Source: Macrocystis pyrifera (lineage: Eukaryota; Sar; Phaeophyceae; Laminariales; Laminariaceae). Taken from it: a stretch of 64,000 nucleotides of DNA. The stretch spans positions 11,220,009 through 11,284,008 of the forward strand of contig JASSKH010000019.1 in assembly GCA_031763025.1 (NCBI GenBank). Direction: 5' to 3'. The notes beneath the pieces were generated by a model. That model did not search any database. It saw only the letters and a program-made list of their open reading frames with translations, and had not been told where the DNA came from. Shown piece by piece: positions 33,701 through 44,300 of the stretch. Positions within the stretch are counted from its first letter, which is position 1. The number at the start of each line of letters is the position of its first letter. The position numbers and the translations under genes were made by a program.

Positions 33701-34764
33701 ACTCAGAAGCAAGACGGCCAAACCGATAAGAGTAGACTTTCGCCCGAGCAGGTGTGTGTGGCTAAACTATAAGGACCTAAGTACGCCTCCCGTCACGACA
33801 GCGTTTGTCGAGTGCCACGCCGTGTGCTAGCGCTGTCACCTAATGTTTTTAAGGCTTTGTCACTTGAAGAGCAATACACCCCTCCCAAAATCTGACCTTG
33901 AGTTAAGGTAGGCGCCTAACGTCGGCCTGTTAAAGGTATTGCTCGACTAGATTATGTTTAAACAAACATTGAAGCTAACGAAGTTGAGTATGTCCTCAGT
34001 TTTATCTCCACGTTGTCGGAAATGAGTCGACAAATACGTGCTACGGTACCTGTACTTTAGTACACCATATAAGTAGGCGATCCAGGCTGGACTGCCTGGT
34101 ATATTCACCAATTCATTCAGGTGAAGTTCTATACGATGATGTGCCGCGTGTCTGAACGACATTTAAAAACCTCGCAGTACAAAATTTTAAACTTGAGAAC
34201 GGTATGGTTTATCATTGGTTTTTAAATTCATATCCTGCGGTCTTGTCGAATATGCACTATGGCAGCAGACTGAAAAGCAGAGGCAACAACATCATCAATT
34301 GCAGCACATATCATCCCGTCCAACTTCCCTGTGGGTCAGTTGGGAACACGTGACATGTATGTACTAACGTTGTGACTCCGATACACTTCGGAGGAATAAG
34401 TTTTGTTCCTGTGTCCAAATTGGACGTAGCTAGCGCCTGGTGTATGTGTATGCTTGTATCTGCTTCGACACGAGCCGATAAGCAAGTTTTGTTTGTTTAA
34501 AATTGAAGCAAACCTCGTAGTGGGGACGGGTGGGGGGATGCACCCGTCTTGCAAACCCGGATGCTAGTTCCGAACGCAATGGAGCTAGGGTAATAGTCCG
34601 ATAAAATGAATGTAGGAGAAATATGTATAGAGCGCTCACCGCTACCGCTTGGGCCCAATACAGCGCAAAGGGCCCCTGTGGGAACCGTCCCGTTCATGGA
34701 AAACAGAAGCTGCTTCTCGGAAGGCGCCGAGGGTTCTTTCGTTAACCCCATAGATGGAAGACAC
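21698..34764 (-). CDS. ABCG (White-type) ABC transporter, multi-exon
   Basis: An ATP-driven exporter of the ABCG family, which moves lipids, wax precursors or drugs across membranes; the substrate here is unknown. Domain order is nucleotide-binding domain, then transmembrane domain, as in ABCG half transporters. Exons with supported borders: 34640-34764, 32018-32114, 29727-29925, 29289-29419, 27448-27560, 27299-27357, 27025-27079, 26744-26904, 25065-25203, 24906-24969, 24286-24474, 22571-22721, 22002-22203, 21698-21766. Phases agree at every join except two gaps, where an exon is missing from my model: the Q-loop exon(s) between 32018 and 29925, and a linker exon between 26744 and 25203. The start is not found; 5' exons may lie between 34765 and 38232. 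There are no stops in any listed exon. The family call rests on Walker A, signature, Walker B and H-loop together and is firm. Confidence 0.85.
22002..22203 (-). CDS. ABCG exon: helix 5 and large outer loop
   Basis: Begins after ctcattttacag and encodes WTFFSGNVLLVTSIP, then AFTYTSPNCAYMF and NFQFVALF. In ABCG proteins helix 5 (lxxGFxxxxxxIP) is followed by W/F-x-x-YxSPxxYxFxAL, so the match is good. The donor gtgtat is weak and is chosen for phase; the exon could end earlier. Confidence 0.75.
22571..22721 (-). CDS. ABCG exon: helix 4
   Basis: Between tcgatggatcag and donor gtacgt, phase 1 to 2. It encodes a polar start (LPASELGVNIQ) and then a long hydrophobic stretch with VMVSLFDVLAISGFH and SSIGVTITSM, matching the ABCG helix 4 region (x-LTSLxxxSxGxxI). 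Donor gtacgt is chosen over one four bases further on because its phase fits the next exon. Confidence 0.7.
23062..24045. other. ABCG intron, nothing further recognised
   Basis: This lies between the helix 3 exon and the helix 4 exon. The frame at 23561-23881 on the plus strand has no motif. Confidence 0.4.
24286..24474 (-). CDS. ABCG exon: E-rich motif and helix 3
   Basis: Between tattgttacag and the strong donor gtgagc, phase 1 to 1. It encodes WEEWSLSKTEIADGLYPP, then TARMIIDHFAVGVMVSFTVV. This follows the ABCG pattern ER-x(5-6)-E-x(3)-G-Y/M-x-x(6-8)-AR-x(3)-D/E just before helix 3. It is a characteristic ABCG segment. Confidence 0.8.
24906..24969 (-). CDS. ABCG exon: loop between helices 2 and 3
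   Basis: A 64-base exon from tatatgtag to gtgagcg, phase 0 to 1, encoding HAANTEQRFAVRAGYVS. It is supported by phase agreement with both neighbours. The acceptor is moderate. Confidence 0.45.
25065..25203 (-). CDS. ABCG exon: transmembrane helices 1 and 2
   Basis: Begins after attcttgtgttccag and encodes two hydrophobic helices, WNLSILFCATTLMAIAF and LTVSVLSSIILPVIV, joined by a short charged loop RQADRESEM. This is the usual layout of the first two ABCG helices. The donor gtgtgtg is weak; an earlier donor at gtcagc in the same phase is possible. Confidence 0.65.
25527..25754 (+). repeat. ~230-bp interspersed repeat R, copy 1
   Basis: The shared word order is tagaggtt, ctgaggctc, catcccgacgaataatccca, gttgaggagccccgtcattc, aatatgctaccc and cgtagaacgcgt. 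Copies are at 41825-42040 (plus), 53062-53297 (minus) and 61350-61626 (plus). No coding frame and no obvious inverted ends. This copy lies inside an ABCG intron. Confidence 0.65.
26744..26904 (-). CDS. ABCG exon: charged linker
   Basis: Phase 1 in and phase 0 out, between gtataagggcag and donor gtgacg. It encodes VVQVRLDRQNIENILGQE and then a basic stretch SARPTSKSEKKHQ. The composition suits the cytosolic linker before the first transmembrane helix. The exon after it, which should carry the lead-in to helix 1, is not resolved. Confidence 0.5.
27025..27079 (-). CDS. ABCG exon: short linker
   Basis: A 55-base exon encoding IRREHMTLDSAFKSGVEQ between gctttctcaaag and donor gtatctt. Supported by phase agreement and by an open, protein-like frame only. 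Confidence 0.5.
27299..27357 (-). CDS. ABCG exon: NPAD-like motif
   Basis: A 59-base exon between ccctttgacacag and donor gtgagatgg. It encodes ATASHMSVPDRILDML, which takes the place of the NPADxxLD-L segment that follows the nucleotide-binding domain in ABCG proteins. The phase fits the exons on both sides. Confidence 0.65.
27448..27560 (-). CDS. ABCG exon: linker after the nucleotide-binding domain
   Basis: Phase 2 in, phase 1 out, between gcattttcag and the strong donor gtgagc. The encoded stretch is polar (GQETPCPRH, then RPALDPNSSNAT) and has no motif of its own. It is placed by phase agreement on both sides, so it is less certain than the motif exons. Confidence 0.55.
28765..28820. 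repeat. Short direct duplication in an ABCG intron
   Basis: gagaccaaaatatgat occurs at 28768 and 28803, each preceded by tgtaaga; the period is 35 bp. It lies within a 322-codon minus-strand open frame (28167-29135) that I do not accept as coding. Confidence 0.6.
29289..29419 (-). CDS. ABCG exon: H-loop
   Basis: Begins in phase 0 after cacgttccag and encodes VTIIMAIHQPRPEIW. The switch His is followed by the QPR typical of ABCG proteins, then LFSHAILVKHGRVVYCGHAVDAL, whose VVYxG turn is typical too. It ends at donor gtatgag in phase 2. Confidence 0.9.
29727..29925 (-). CDS. ABCG exon: signature motif and Walker B
   Basis: Begins after tattccccacag and encodes EDTYLVG, then the ABC signature NLSGGQKRRLMLG, then Walker B LLFLDEPTSGVDA with the catalytic Glu. 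It ends at Met-Lys before gtgagctgac in phase 0. This is the most diagnostic exon of the gene. The LSGGQ form and the GVDA after Walker B match ABCG members. Confidence 0.95.
29927..32017 (-). other. ABCG intron region; Q-loop exon not resolved
   Basis: A Q-loop and an LTVRE-type segment must lie here. The best candidate is near 31150-31265 on the minus strand, where one frame reads EHTLVRDICFTILRHPPEP after an acceptor at acacgtcag. A competing frame over the same bases reads LHVRQTF. Near 30040-30110 a frame with SEEMEKFAVKDRLQ could be the next exon. Phases could not be closed, so I give no exon borders. Confidence 0.4.
32018..32114 (-). CDS. ABCG exon: Walker A, second half
   Basis: Opens after acgcacgcag and completes Walker A as GKSTLLELLTGR, followed by EGDILFKG, the usual ABCG strand (G-x-I-x-x-N/K-G). 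It ends at donor gtaatg in phase 2. The join with 34640-34764 rebuilds the full motif with correct phase, so the assignment is strong. Confidence 0.85.
34640..34764 (-). CDS. ABCG exon: Walker A, first half
   Basis: Encodes EKQLLFSMNG, the strand entering the nucleotide-binding domain, and then VPTGALCAVLGPSGSG. The exon breaks at the donor gtgagc inside the second Gly codon of Walker A. It starts in phase 2 after cctcggcag and ends in phase 1, which fits the next exon exactly. An ATG at its Met-Gly-Leu-Thr is available, but the frame is open upstream, so it may not be the start. Confidence 0.8.
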
Positions 34765-37700
34765 CTGCCGAGGACGAAATGTGCGATTCAGGTGTGTCTT
34801 AAGACAAATTCCCGGTATTTCGTTTTTTGGTGTGGTGGCAGCACCTATTATTCCTGCACCAACGTTATTTACATATCCTGATAGAGCGGTGCGTGCTTCC
34901 CGTCAAACGGCTACGCTACTGCCGTGGCAACCACCACAGGAAAACTGGAGATGGTATTCCTGGACAATGGTCGCAACGTTAACCAGATACCTGGTATGTA
35001 CCATCGCATCAACCTGTCCGTTTAATGGTCGAACTCGTCTGAGCCGACAGGCCTGCAAAGTGCTGTGGCCGATTACAGCCGTAGTTCTCCCTTCACTGTA
35101 TTTTGGTTGCCTTCGTGCAAGAATTGTAAAACAAAAAAAACGCGTAGCGCGGATGTTCACCATGCTTTCTCGGCATGTTGCGTACGTAGAGCCGGCATCC
35201 CATCGAATTCAAATACTCTCACCACACTGTCTTCTTGGGCACCCAGTAGCTCAACCCTCGCCACTCCAGGACAGGCGTGGTCGAACCATCGTCGCCCGAC
35301 ATGCCGTTTTGCCGTGTTAGCCACAGGTCACTTGCCAGACACAAACAGACGATGTACAAACAGGCGGCTCAATGTCGCCACATGTTGCACCGCTTGTAAC
35401 GCGTCCGAAATACGTATAGTTTGGGCGTGAAAACAAGTGGAAAATCTCGAACATTCGGACAAATAGTCTATCGACAATAACGGCCCTCAGTCGTATCTCA
35501 AGTTGAGAAGGACACGTAGCAGCGATGACTTTGATGTGCTCACGTGCATCTGTTAGAAAAACGCAAACACGTGTGGTTGAGACACATGCTGTGAGTACTA
35601 AAGGAAAGTCACCGCGTTTTCTGTATTCTTGATTGAGGTACAAGGTGGCTGGCATGTGCTTCGTGTCCTTCTCATGCTATACAAATGTCTACCTTTTGGG
35701 TTAATATGACGACCCATCCTACTAATTTGTGGGCGATACAACCGCGGTGATGTTCGGTGTGCTAGCGGGTTATGGGAGGGCAGCAGAATTTTACGATGAA
35801 ATGGACTAGAAGCACATATATATATATTTTATATATCCCTCAGCACCACCTACTACCTGCGATGAGAGCATGCTAGTCCATCATGTATATTGTTGCATAC
35901 GAAAATGAGGCTATTATTTTGATTGCACCGAACGGACCTTTGTCGCACTTTGCATGGAGGACCCATGCCAAGAGCCCTTCAGACATCATGTCGATATTAT
36001 TCGTAATTAACTATAAGCATTCACTGAGGTCACCTGGGTTCCGTTGCGGGCGTAGTGGATGTACCGTTCTTGACCTCAGTGTGCAGACGGCGTGTCATGT
36101 CATCTTTCACTCGACTCCATTGTACACAGCTCCACACAACACCAGATATGCCTACAAGCCACGGACCATAATTGCAATATATTGAGGCACGAATGGGAGC
36201 ACGGAATGAAGTTCGACGTTGTCAATAATGTGTTCACGCCGCGTGTTTCATTGATACCCGACAAATGCTCGGAAAGCGCCCTTCCGATACAGTCACGTTG
36301 AGGTAAACATAGATTTTTCTGGCACATTTGCGTTCGTCCCGTCCATCAAGAGAACTGCGAAATTAAAATGGGCCAGCATTGCAGATTATAGTGTCATACC
36401 GGAAGGGTAAACAACACGCAGGCTCGAGTTCGCAAAGTCCTATAGTTGAAAGGGCCGGGAAACGCTGTAACAATCTTGAAACAGCGGAGAGGTGTCTAAA
36501 CCTGACAGTTGTCCAACAACCTATACGACGGCTCTGAGCAGAGGTTCGGCACTGGCAGGTCAACCGGCTCTCTGACAGCGTGTTAAGTGTCCACCAACCA
36601 ACAATCGTTTTGTTCAGGCGCTTCCGAGCAGAGGTGAGGGCACGAAGGAGAATATCAATGAGCAAGAAACCGCGGTTGTTCAAATTTAGAGAAACACGTG
36701 CTACGGTATGCGTAGCACCTGATGTTTTCGACGATCTTCACTGCATGAATCTCGATTCTACACCCGCCGCAACAGGTCACGTTGAGAGAAGGGTCAACAT
36801 GTTGCGCGTAGCGCGATACACATTGTCATGGGCCGGATATCGAAGCAACCAGTGTCGGGGACTGGGACTGAACTGCCTTGAAAATGATGCAATCGTTGGA
36901 AAATCTCGAAATGGAATGGGCGATTGGGGGTCTTTCAATCCCAATCGTTTGGATCCCCCCAGAATAATATAATTTTACCATATCACCGGACGCGCTTGTA
37001 ACCCACATCTCGGACGCTCTGCAGCGTACAAATCAACGGCAAAGCACACACAGCACACAGCCATCAGAGGCAGACCTTTGCAGCCTACTTTACCTCGCGC
37101 CAACACACATCTACACTCCTCGTCGTAGATGAGAATACGAAGGTTCATGGAGATGCGAATTCAAAGTTTCCGTAAGGATATCCGGGCCAGCAGCTCCAAA
37201 GCTGCCCTACTGATGTCTCGGCGGCCCTATTTACTGCAGCCAATTGAGCGCACAGTGGTGGTGGCAGCTAATTTCGCTGTTATCTTCTGATATGCCTTGC
37301 GTTTTGCAACCAGTGCCCAGGCACCATCATGCAAATGCATGTTCATATGCCTCCTTGCTGTAACGAGTTCGCTTGTGGGTTTTTGTGTGTACGGGGTGTT
37401 GGGAGAGGGAGAGCGAAGCCAGTTGACAGTACGAATCAGCATGGCCAGTACCAGCAACACCTGAGTAAGTATTAGTAAATGATGCAGACCAGATATGTGC
37501 AAGAAACTGCATCCTCAGGCGATTTCCAGGTACGTGTGCGCCTTGCGCTCTAAGACTTGCGAACCGGCGGGGTGTACAATGATACGGATACCGTGTTTGG
37601 CTTTGATGTCTATTGTATCGTTCAGATGAAATGCTGTACGCTGATGTACACATTTCCTAGACACATTGAGGATGCATGCTCCAACCCTGTATTGTTGCTG

Positions 37701-38232
37701 AATTGAGAACTTACGAATTTAGAGTTACAGCAGCGTAAATGTAAACCAACACAGGAACCAGGAGTAAAACGCATCTAGACCGGTTAAAATTTGGCGCGCT
37801 AAAGATCAAGATAGAGATCAAGATTGGGATTGCCTCCTTTCGCCACGATTGCCAAAAACATCTTTTTTCTGGCAATCTTTTCAAGAATGGATCGGCACTG
37901 GTTTCGGCGGCAATTCCCAACATTGAACCAAAACACATCGAATCGCACACATCGGAGCCGGGGGAATTAGTTTCGTTCCTTCGGTAACCACCTTTAGGAA
38001 AGTTGATGTTCGCATCGACATTTTATATATCTATGAAGAGAGATAGTAAAGGTGGCACGGAACGTCTGAGGAGATCACGCGCCCGAACGTAATGGTTTGG
38101 CTCACACAGTGCACCCACTACCCTGGGACCTGGTTCAATGAAGGTATGCACCGAGTACGAAGGACTTGACGAATTATCACAGGCTTTGAAGTTTTACTAC
38201 GATTCCTGGTGAACAAACGCCTGCGAAACAGA
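34765..38232 (-). other. Intergenic space with possible ABCG 5' exons
   Basis: Candidate minus-strand exon pieces include 37520-37625, with IDIKAKHGIRIIVHP and a donor gtacct, and a helix VLLVLAMLIRTVNW near 37430-37475 after cttactcag. Cys-containing SDVCDSMCFGSMLG occurs near 37920. Algal and plant ABCG proteins can carry an extra N-terminal region, but I could not chain these pieces in phase. I give no CDS. Confidence 0.35.
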
Positions 38233-38394
38233 TTAAACCCTCGCTGCTGCTAGAATGGTGATAGCCAAGGCCAAGGTGGCGAGCACGAGTGCCCACGACA
38301 ACAAACCATCAGTCTCTTCTCGCCCTCCCGGGAGGATGCGCGCCTGGCAGCTAGGGTTGCAGTGAAGATCATCGCAAGAGTCGAAAAGACGAAC
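38233..38394 (-). CDS. Esterase last exon: Cys tail and hydrophobic C-terminus
   Basis: Begins after cctccgagcag with VRLFDSCDDLHCNPSCQ, the equivalent of the family's xLxDCxxxPCNxTC tail. It goes on to a polar spacer and a hydrophobic end with LLSWALVLATLALAITILAA, then Arg-Val and TAA. The hydrophobic end is typical of a GPI signal or a tail anchor and suggests surface attachment. An assembly gap lies 13 bases upstream of the exon. Confidence 0.8.
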   Translation of the reverse strand, partial: VRLFDSCDDLHCNPSCQARILPGGREETDGLLSWALVLATLALAITILAAARV

Positions 38395-41300
38395 CTGCTC
38401 GGAGGTTNNNNNNNNNNNNNNNNNNNNNNNNNNNNNNNNNNNNNNNNNNNNNNNNNNNNNNNNNNNNNNNNNNNNNNNNNNNNNNNNNNNNNNNNNNNNN
38501 NNNNNNNGGGGAATCATATTGAGGTTCGTTTTGTCTCAGATGCCCAGAGTTACTCGGGCGATATGCTACTCGGTGCCACGCGCTCGGGATATATATTGTG
38601 CCTGTGCGTTGTAGCTAACGAGATGTTTTCAAGTCGAGATTCGAGCAACGTATAGAAACACTCGTTTCAGTGGCAGCATCGCGCAGAAGTGAAAATGGGG
38701 GTATCCCTCCTGTCGGTAGTTAAGCCCTAACCAACCTATCTCGGACAATGTGGGAAGCTGAATTCCGTGGGCTGAGTACCAACGAAAATATCGTATGGAA
38801 GAGAAGACGACATCGGATGCAACAGTACTGGGCTGTTTCAAAACATAAAATCGCTGCCTTGGGTTAGGGTCTCGTTCAGTGAGAAAATAATTAATGTTGG
38901 AAAGTTCAAAGCCCTTCCGGTAGCTGGGTGCTTGTTTGGCAGAAGCACCTGCTTCGAAGAGTCCCCTCTTCCATCCACCACTGCTCCATTGCGTCGCGCA
39001 CGCTGGTACCGTTGATCTGGGTGATTGACGACGAACACACAGGGAAAGCGACGCATCAATTGGGGTATAATTGAGGGAGAATGAGGAAGGGTACTAGTGT
39101 ATCCGGGACGCGTGCTGAGCTAGGGCTAGCACGCTCCACCCATTTCTGTTTTTACCTGCAAGGGCTCCTCGAACGAATAATTTTTCAGTGAGGCATGCTT
39201 TTGTTTTGCGTTTTCGATATTACTCCCAACAATACAGCTCCCGTGCCATTTATGGGCGCGTTTTTTTAATTCATTTGTGTCGAGATCAGCGTTTGTGCGT
39301 GATCTGTGGAGCTCCTGGAACGAGAAGCGTAACAAATCTCAACGGTGAAGCTCTATATACCATAGCGCACATCAGGAGTAGCATTGAGCGCCTGTGAGGC
39401 TCAAATTTATTCCTCTGGTGACAACAGAGACGTATATCGTGATGGTGACCTAAGCCGAACATTCGCGGCTCAAAGTGGGAAAAAAAGTTGATAAAATGTC
39501 AGGATACCGGAAGAATGCGGGTTATCGCACAGCGGTGGGATAGAGTTTTCAGCCCTGGTTTGTTTCCATTAGGGGAAAGGATCTCGATTCGAATACGGAA
39601 CGAGGCTTGGTAGGACATATATGGTCAAGAGACATCTGAACAATTGTTCGACGTTAGTACCCTGACCGCCGTAGAGAAATCCAGGGGTAGACACTGGTTG
39701 CACCTCTATGCGAAATGCCCCTTTCTGACGCAAAGGTATTATGTAGCTCCAACGTTGAACGCAGAATCATAGAAGCAATATTAGAGCTTTCAAAACACAA
39801 TCCTCACCGTACCACCGTTTTATGTCAAGACAAAGCTTTGAAGGCGGGAGTCATCGCGCTGTCGACAGGTGTCCTGAAAATGGGAGCGTAATGGAGAAGA
39901 CAAAGCGGCCTAGTCTCCTTCAAACGCTGGTGTACGTGAACTCTAAATCTTTCGGCGCATCGAGACTCGTGATATATGCTCGAAACACATTTTGAAAATC
40001 AGTAGACGGAAACGGTGAAAAGTTCGAAGAACGCCACCAAACCTACTAGATCTCTACTGGAGTATGCCACAGAAAATGCCTGTAGAGTGGTTCCACAATG
40101 GTTGACATTTGCAGTGGACGACTCAAAGAGGAATGTTATTGGGTGGAAAACGGCTGGGAGTTGATTAATTGATACTGCGGACACATTTGTATCGCGAAAC
40201 AATGGTTTCATGGTGTCGTCGCAATATGGTATCGATGTGAAGTACCGATACAAGCGTGGGTGAAGTGATATCGTGGGAGTGCATTTGGTTTCAATTTAAT
40301 GGGCATATTTACTGTATAAATATTTCGCCTCCTGAATAAACCTCTTTAACGAGTTTCGTGGGCCGTGGTGATCCAAGCAGACGCGAGCAATTTGCTCTTG
40401 ATGAACAAAACCAGTGGAAAGTAGTGAACAGGTGATAAAACAAGGGTTACCTCAACGAAACTATTAATGGTTTGAAAACATATTTATATGGTCAAGGCTT
40501 GGGTACGTGTTTGCGAGAAACTGAGTTCACGGTAGAACCTGAGTAGTGTACTATGGTCGTGATTCCTGTACATTTCACCCTGTCCTGTGTTTGTACTTCC
40601 AATTTCTGCGGCATGCGTCCCCTTTATCTGTGCGTATGTGTGGTGCAGTGGTAACATTGTTCAGTTCCTCTGGTATATGAACGTTATTTACCTGAATGGT
40701 TTTCCACGAGTCGACCGACTGCGAAACTTGCCAGCGCATTCCGACGTCGAAGACTCCGTAGTATGTTCGGCCTTTCGCGTGCCCACTGTCTCCGTATAAG
40801 CAAGTGTTTTTTCTGGATGAAGATATGTTGACAGTTGGCGACGAAGTAGAGCATACACCCCCGTTAACACGATGACAAGCAAGGGGCTGTTATGACTATG
40901 GAATACTTGACATGTAGGAAGAGTCAACCGTAAACAATACGAAGTAGGGGGACGGGGATTCAACAACGAAACATATACCGATTGTGTCAATCTTGCGGAG
41001 GATTCTTTCTTCTTCGTCGAGAGCGGTACGCGTCTGTACACCCTGGAAACATGGATCACCTTTGGGCATAGCTGAGCGACTTCGGACAACCGACAAGATT
41101 CAGGGCCAACTTTCGTTGAACTCGAAAGCAGCTGGTTTCGCAGTTCCTCGATAACTCGCACGGAGGGAAGGGGTGGAAACACCTCATTTCGGAGCTGCTC
41201 ACTTGAAGAACAGCGTAAAATATATTACCCTGAGATCCTGTTGTGTTGTCCGAATTGCAATATTTGAGGACATCCGTCCAGTGAAATACTTGGGTTCAGA

Positions 41301-44300
41301 ACGTGCGTGACCTACCGCGCTTTCATGTTCAAACCAGCGGATATCAAGCGGGCGACGCAGGTACGACGAGCTGAAGAGATACGTCCGACACACAAAACTC
41401 GAAGAAGTGTGCCACTGCTGCACCTTTCGTAGTGAGTGCTTGACAAAGGAATACGCCCATCCGCATCCTCAACCTTTCAGGACCGCACCACAGTTTCGGG
41501 GCTATCACATGAGAGTCAGACATGTGCTCATCTACGGTTCGGCGGTCAAACGCTAACCGAAAGGGCGGTACGGTTTCTGTTACCTTTTAGGTGCCCTACA
41601 TTTTGTACAAGTACGACCGTATCAACGTCGCCCTTTTACATGGTATCCTAAGTAGGCAGGGGTGCCATAGGTCGCCCTGCGTTGCACCTGAACATGTATG
41701 ACTTCCCATGGTTTCATCGTTCTAAGAGTCACGCCATTCATACATATTTCGCCCAAACGTGCTACGTTTATCCCAGCATGCCTTCACACCTGAGGCGGTC
41801 TACGGTTAATGTTCCGCCACTATTGTTATGAGGCTCCTCAGTTAAGGAGGTCCACACCTTCCCGAAAACTGACTTCAGCGAAACTTGGAATATAATCCTG
41901 ACAAGTAATCCATGGCTGAAGTATGCAACAACGTCATTGTTCCAAAAAAGATCGTATTCTGACGACTTTCGGTTAAGAAGCCCGTCATTCAGACACAATT
42001 TTAACGAAAATGTGTTGCCTCTATCGTAGAACGGTTCCCCTCCGGACGTCAACAGTCGGTATTTTGATTTGTGTGGCCGACCGTTTACTCTGTGGATGCT
42101 TTAGACGATCATCTATATGTCAAAAGGTTAGGGTCACCGTGGTTCAAGAGTGGCCGATCTCCAGCTCTGGGTATGTTTTGAGCGATCATCTCCCTGTCGA
42201 ATGGTAACAGGGGCACCGTGGTTCAAGAATTTAACTTATATTCCTTGTGTGTACTGCTTGCCTCTGCTGACGGCTATATACGAGGTACGCATCCCCAGAC
42301 ATACATCGCTACGGCAGGCCGAGACGAAACTAATCAGAAAATTATCGGACGGAGATTACCATGTTAGCCTTTCAAAGACACACAGATAACATTCCTCACA
42401 GATTCGGATGCAATGGACGCTGCGAGTTCCGGCACGCATGGCGCCAAGTCGATCTCGCTCCAAACAACAAGCAGGTGGTCGATGCAGCTGGGGACAAACA
42501 CGGACAGCGCCTGCACGAGGTGCGTGGGGAAAGGGCGTGTCACGACGACAGAACGCCGTGTGTCAGTCGGCCGCGGTTGGAGAGGTTCCCTAACGCATGT
42601 TGCGGTAATGATAGTTCTAATTATTGGGGGGGTTTGAGGGGCTCTGTGGTTTGGGTGAAAGCTTGAGAAGAAAAGTAAGCGTGAACAATCGAAGTATCCT
42701 ACGTTTGAGCTTCATACGGTATAGTTTTCCACAACCGAAAAAATTGCATGTAAAACGATGTTGGGGCATTATCCTCAGTTCCGGATGAACATCTAACGTT
42801 AACGCTTCGGACGAAACGCACTGTTACGGGGGGCCACAGTAAATACAACCAGATATTGTTAGTATAAAATACGAAAGTATATAGTTTTTGTGTGTACAGT
42901 AGGTCCTATTTACTGTGGTCCCCGTAATAGTGTACTTATATCATACATCGTGTTGTTTCATCTAGCAGGAGCCACGGGAGACTGTGTCTACGAAGGAAAG
43001 CGGGTGGGTCACCCACGCACACGTCAATGGTCGTCTCGGGGTGAACAAGGTAGATGAGTAAAATATGAAATGAGATACAGCAGAGTGTAGGTGGAGTATA
43101 TTTCGTGCGCGACAACACATACCCCTTCTACGACTGCAGTGTAAAGTCAGTATTGTTTTCTCTTGTCGTGAGCGCCGGTCCAAGAACAACCTGCCGCCGA
43201 GTAGCAACACACAGCCGTGGCGGTCTCTGAAAAACAGCTATCCAAAATGTCATGCAGTCGCACTACCAGGACTGCAAAAGCAGAGATTGCATGTCCTGAT
43301 GTGCACTGGTAGTATACTCTACCAAATTGAATGAGGCGATGGTGATAACAGCACCTACCTCGGGGTAGAGTGAAGCGAGGTTTCGTAGCGACAACATCAT
43401 CTGGCCGGTGTAGACCGCAGTACTCCACATACGTTCTAGGATGCTTTCCTGGGCATTCGAGATCACGCGAGGTAATACGACAGTTGAATGCACACGAAAG
43501 ACGTGGCAGGACGGAGGGAGGGAGAGGGGTGGGCACGCAGAGTTTTTAATGCCAAGCGTGCGCAATTTCTGTATAAGGGGAGCGCATAAACGTCACGACA
43601 CTTCTCACGTGAGGAAATGTGAATCGTAGTGTGAACAAAAAAACGATAAAAAAATGCAAGCAGGCAATCAATCGCCAAGCCTAAGTAAGTCACGAAACCT
43701 ACGCAAAATCATCAGTCGTATTACAGCAATGGTGGATGAAGACGGATAAGCCTAAACATGTCGGCCGGATATTGCTACAATACCAGCCGGTAGTACGCCT
43801 CGCCGGGAACTGCACTAAGCTGTAGTCTTGCCCCATGTCACCATAGTGGAAACACTCTTTGTTTCGTACGCTCCCTGTTTGAGGGTTGATGTACCCCGGT
43901 CATACCTCCCCCTGGGTGAACAACATATTATGTTTAATCCGTTGACCAATCGCATGGTCAAGACATACGTGTCGAATAGAAGAATGTGTATCCAAAAGGG
44001 ACTCAAGCGATATCGGGTGGCTGTGGAGGAGGAGCTTCCGTCAGCCTGAAATGCTTCAGCCAAACCGAGCCACTGATAGTGTTCCACGCTTCACACCAAA
44101 CGAGCCAAACCTAGCTCCGGCTTCAGGTCGTACGACACATTAATAACGAACATTGCTCAAAATTCCATTTACATTGGGTTCCGATCATTATCGCTGGCGA
44201 TACCAGAATTGTGGGTAGCGTTTGAGGCAGAGGTTAGCATAGGATGATCAAACCGATTAAAGAATGTTTCTGGAAGTTGACAAGAAGTTCTCCAGTCATT

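Noticed and set aside
42835-42925. A possible microRNA-type hairpin
   Set aside because: It is the third copy of the MITE; its fold comes from the terminal inverted repeats.
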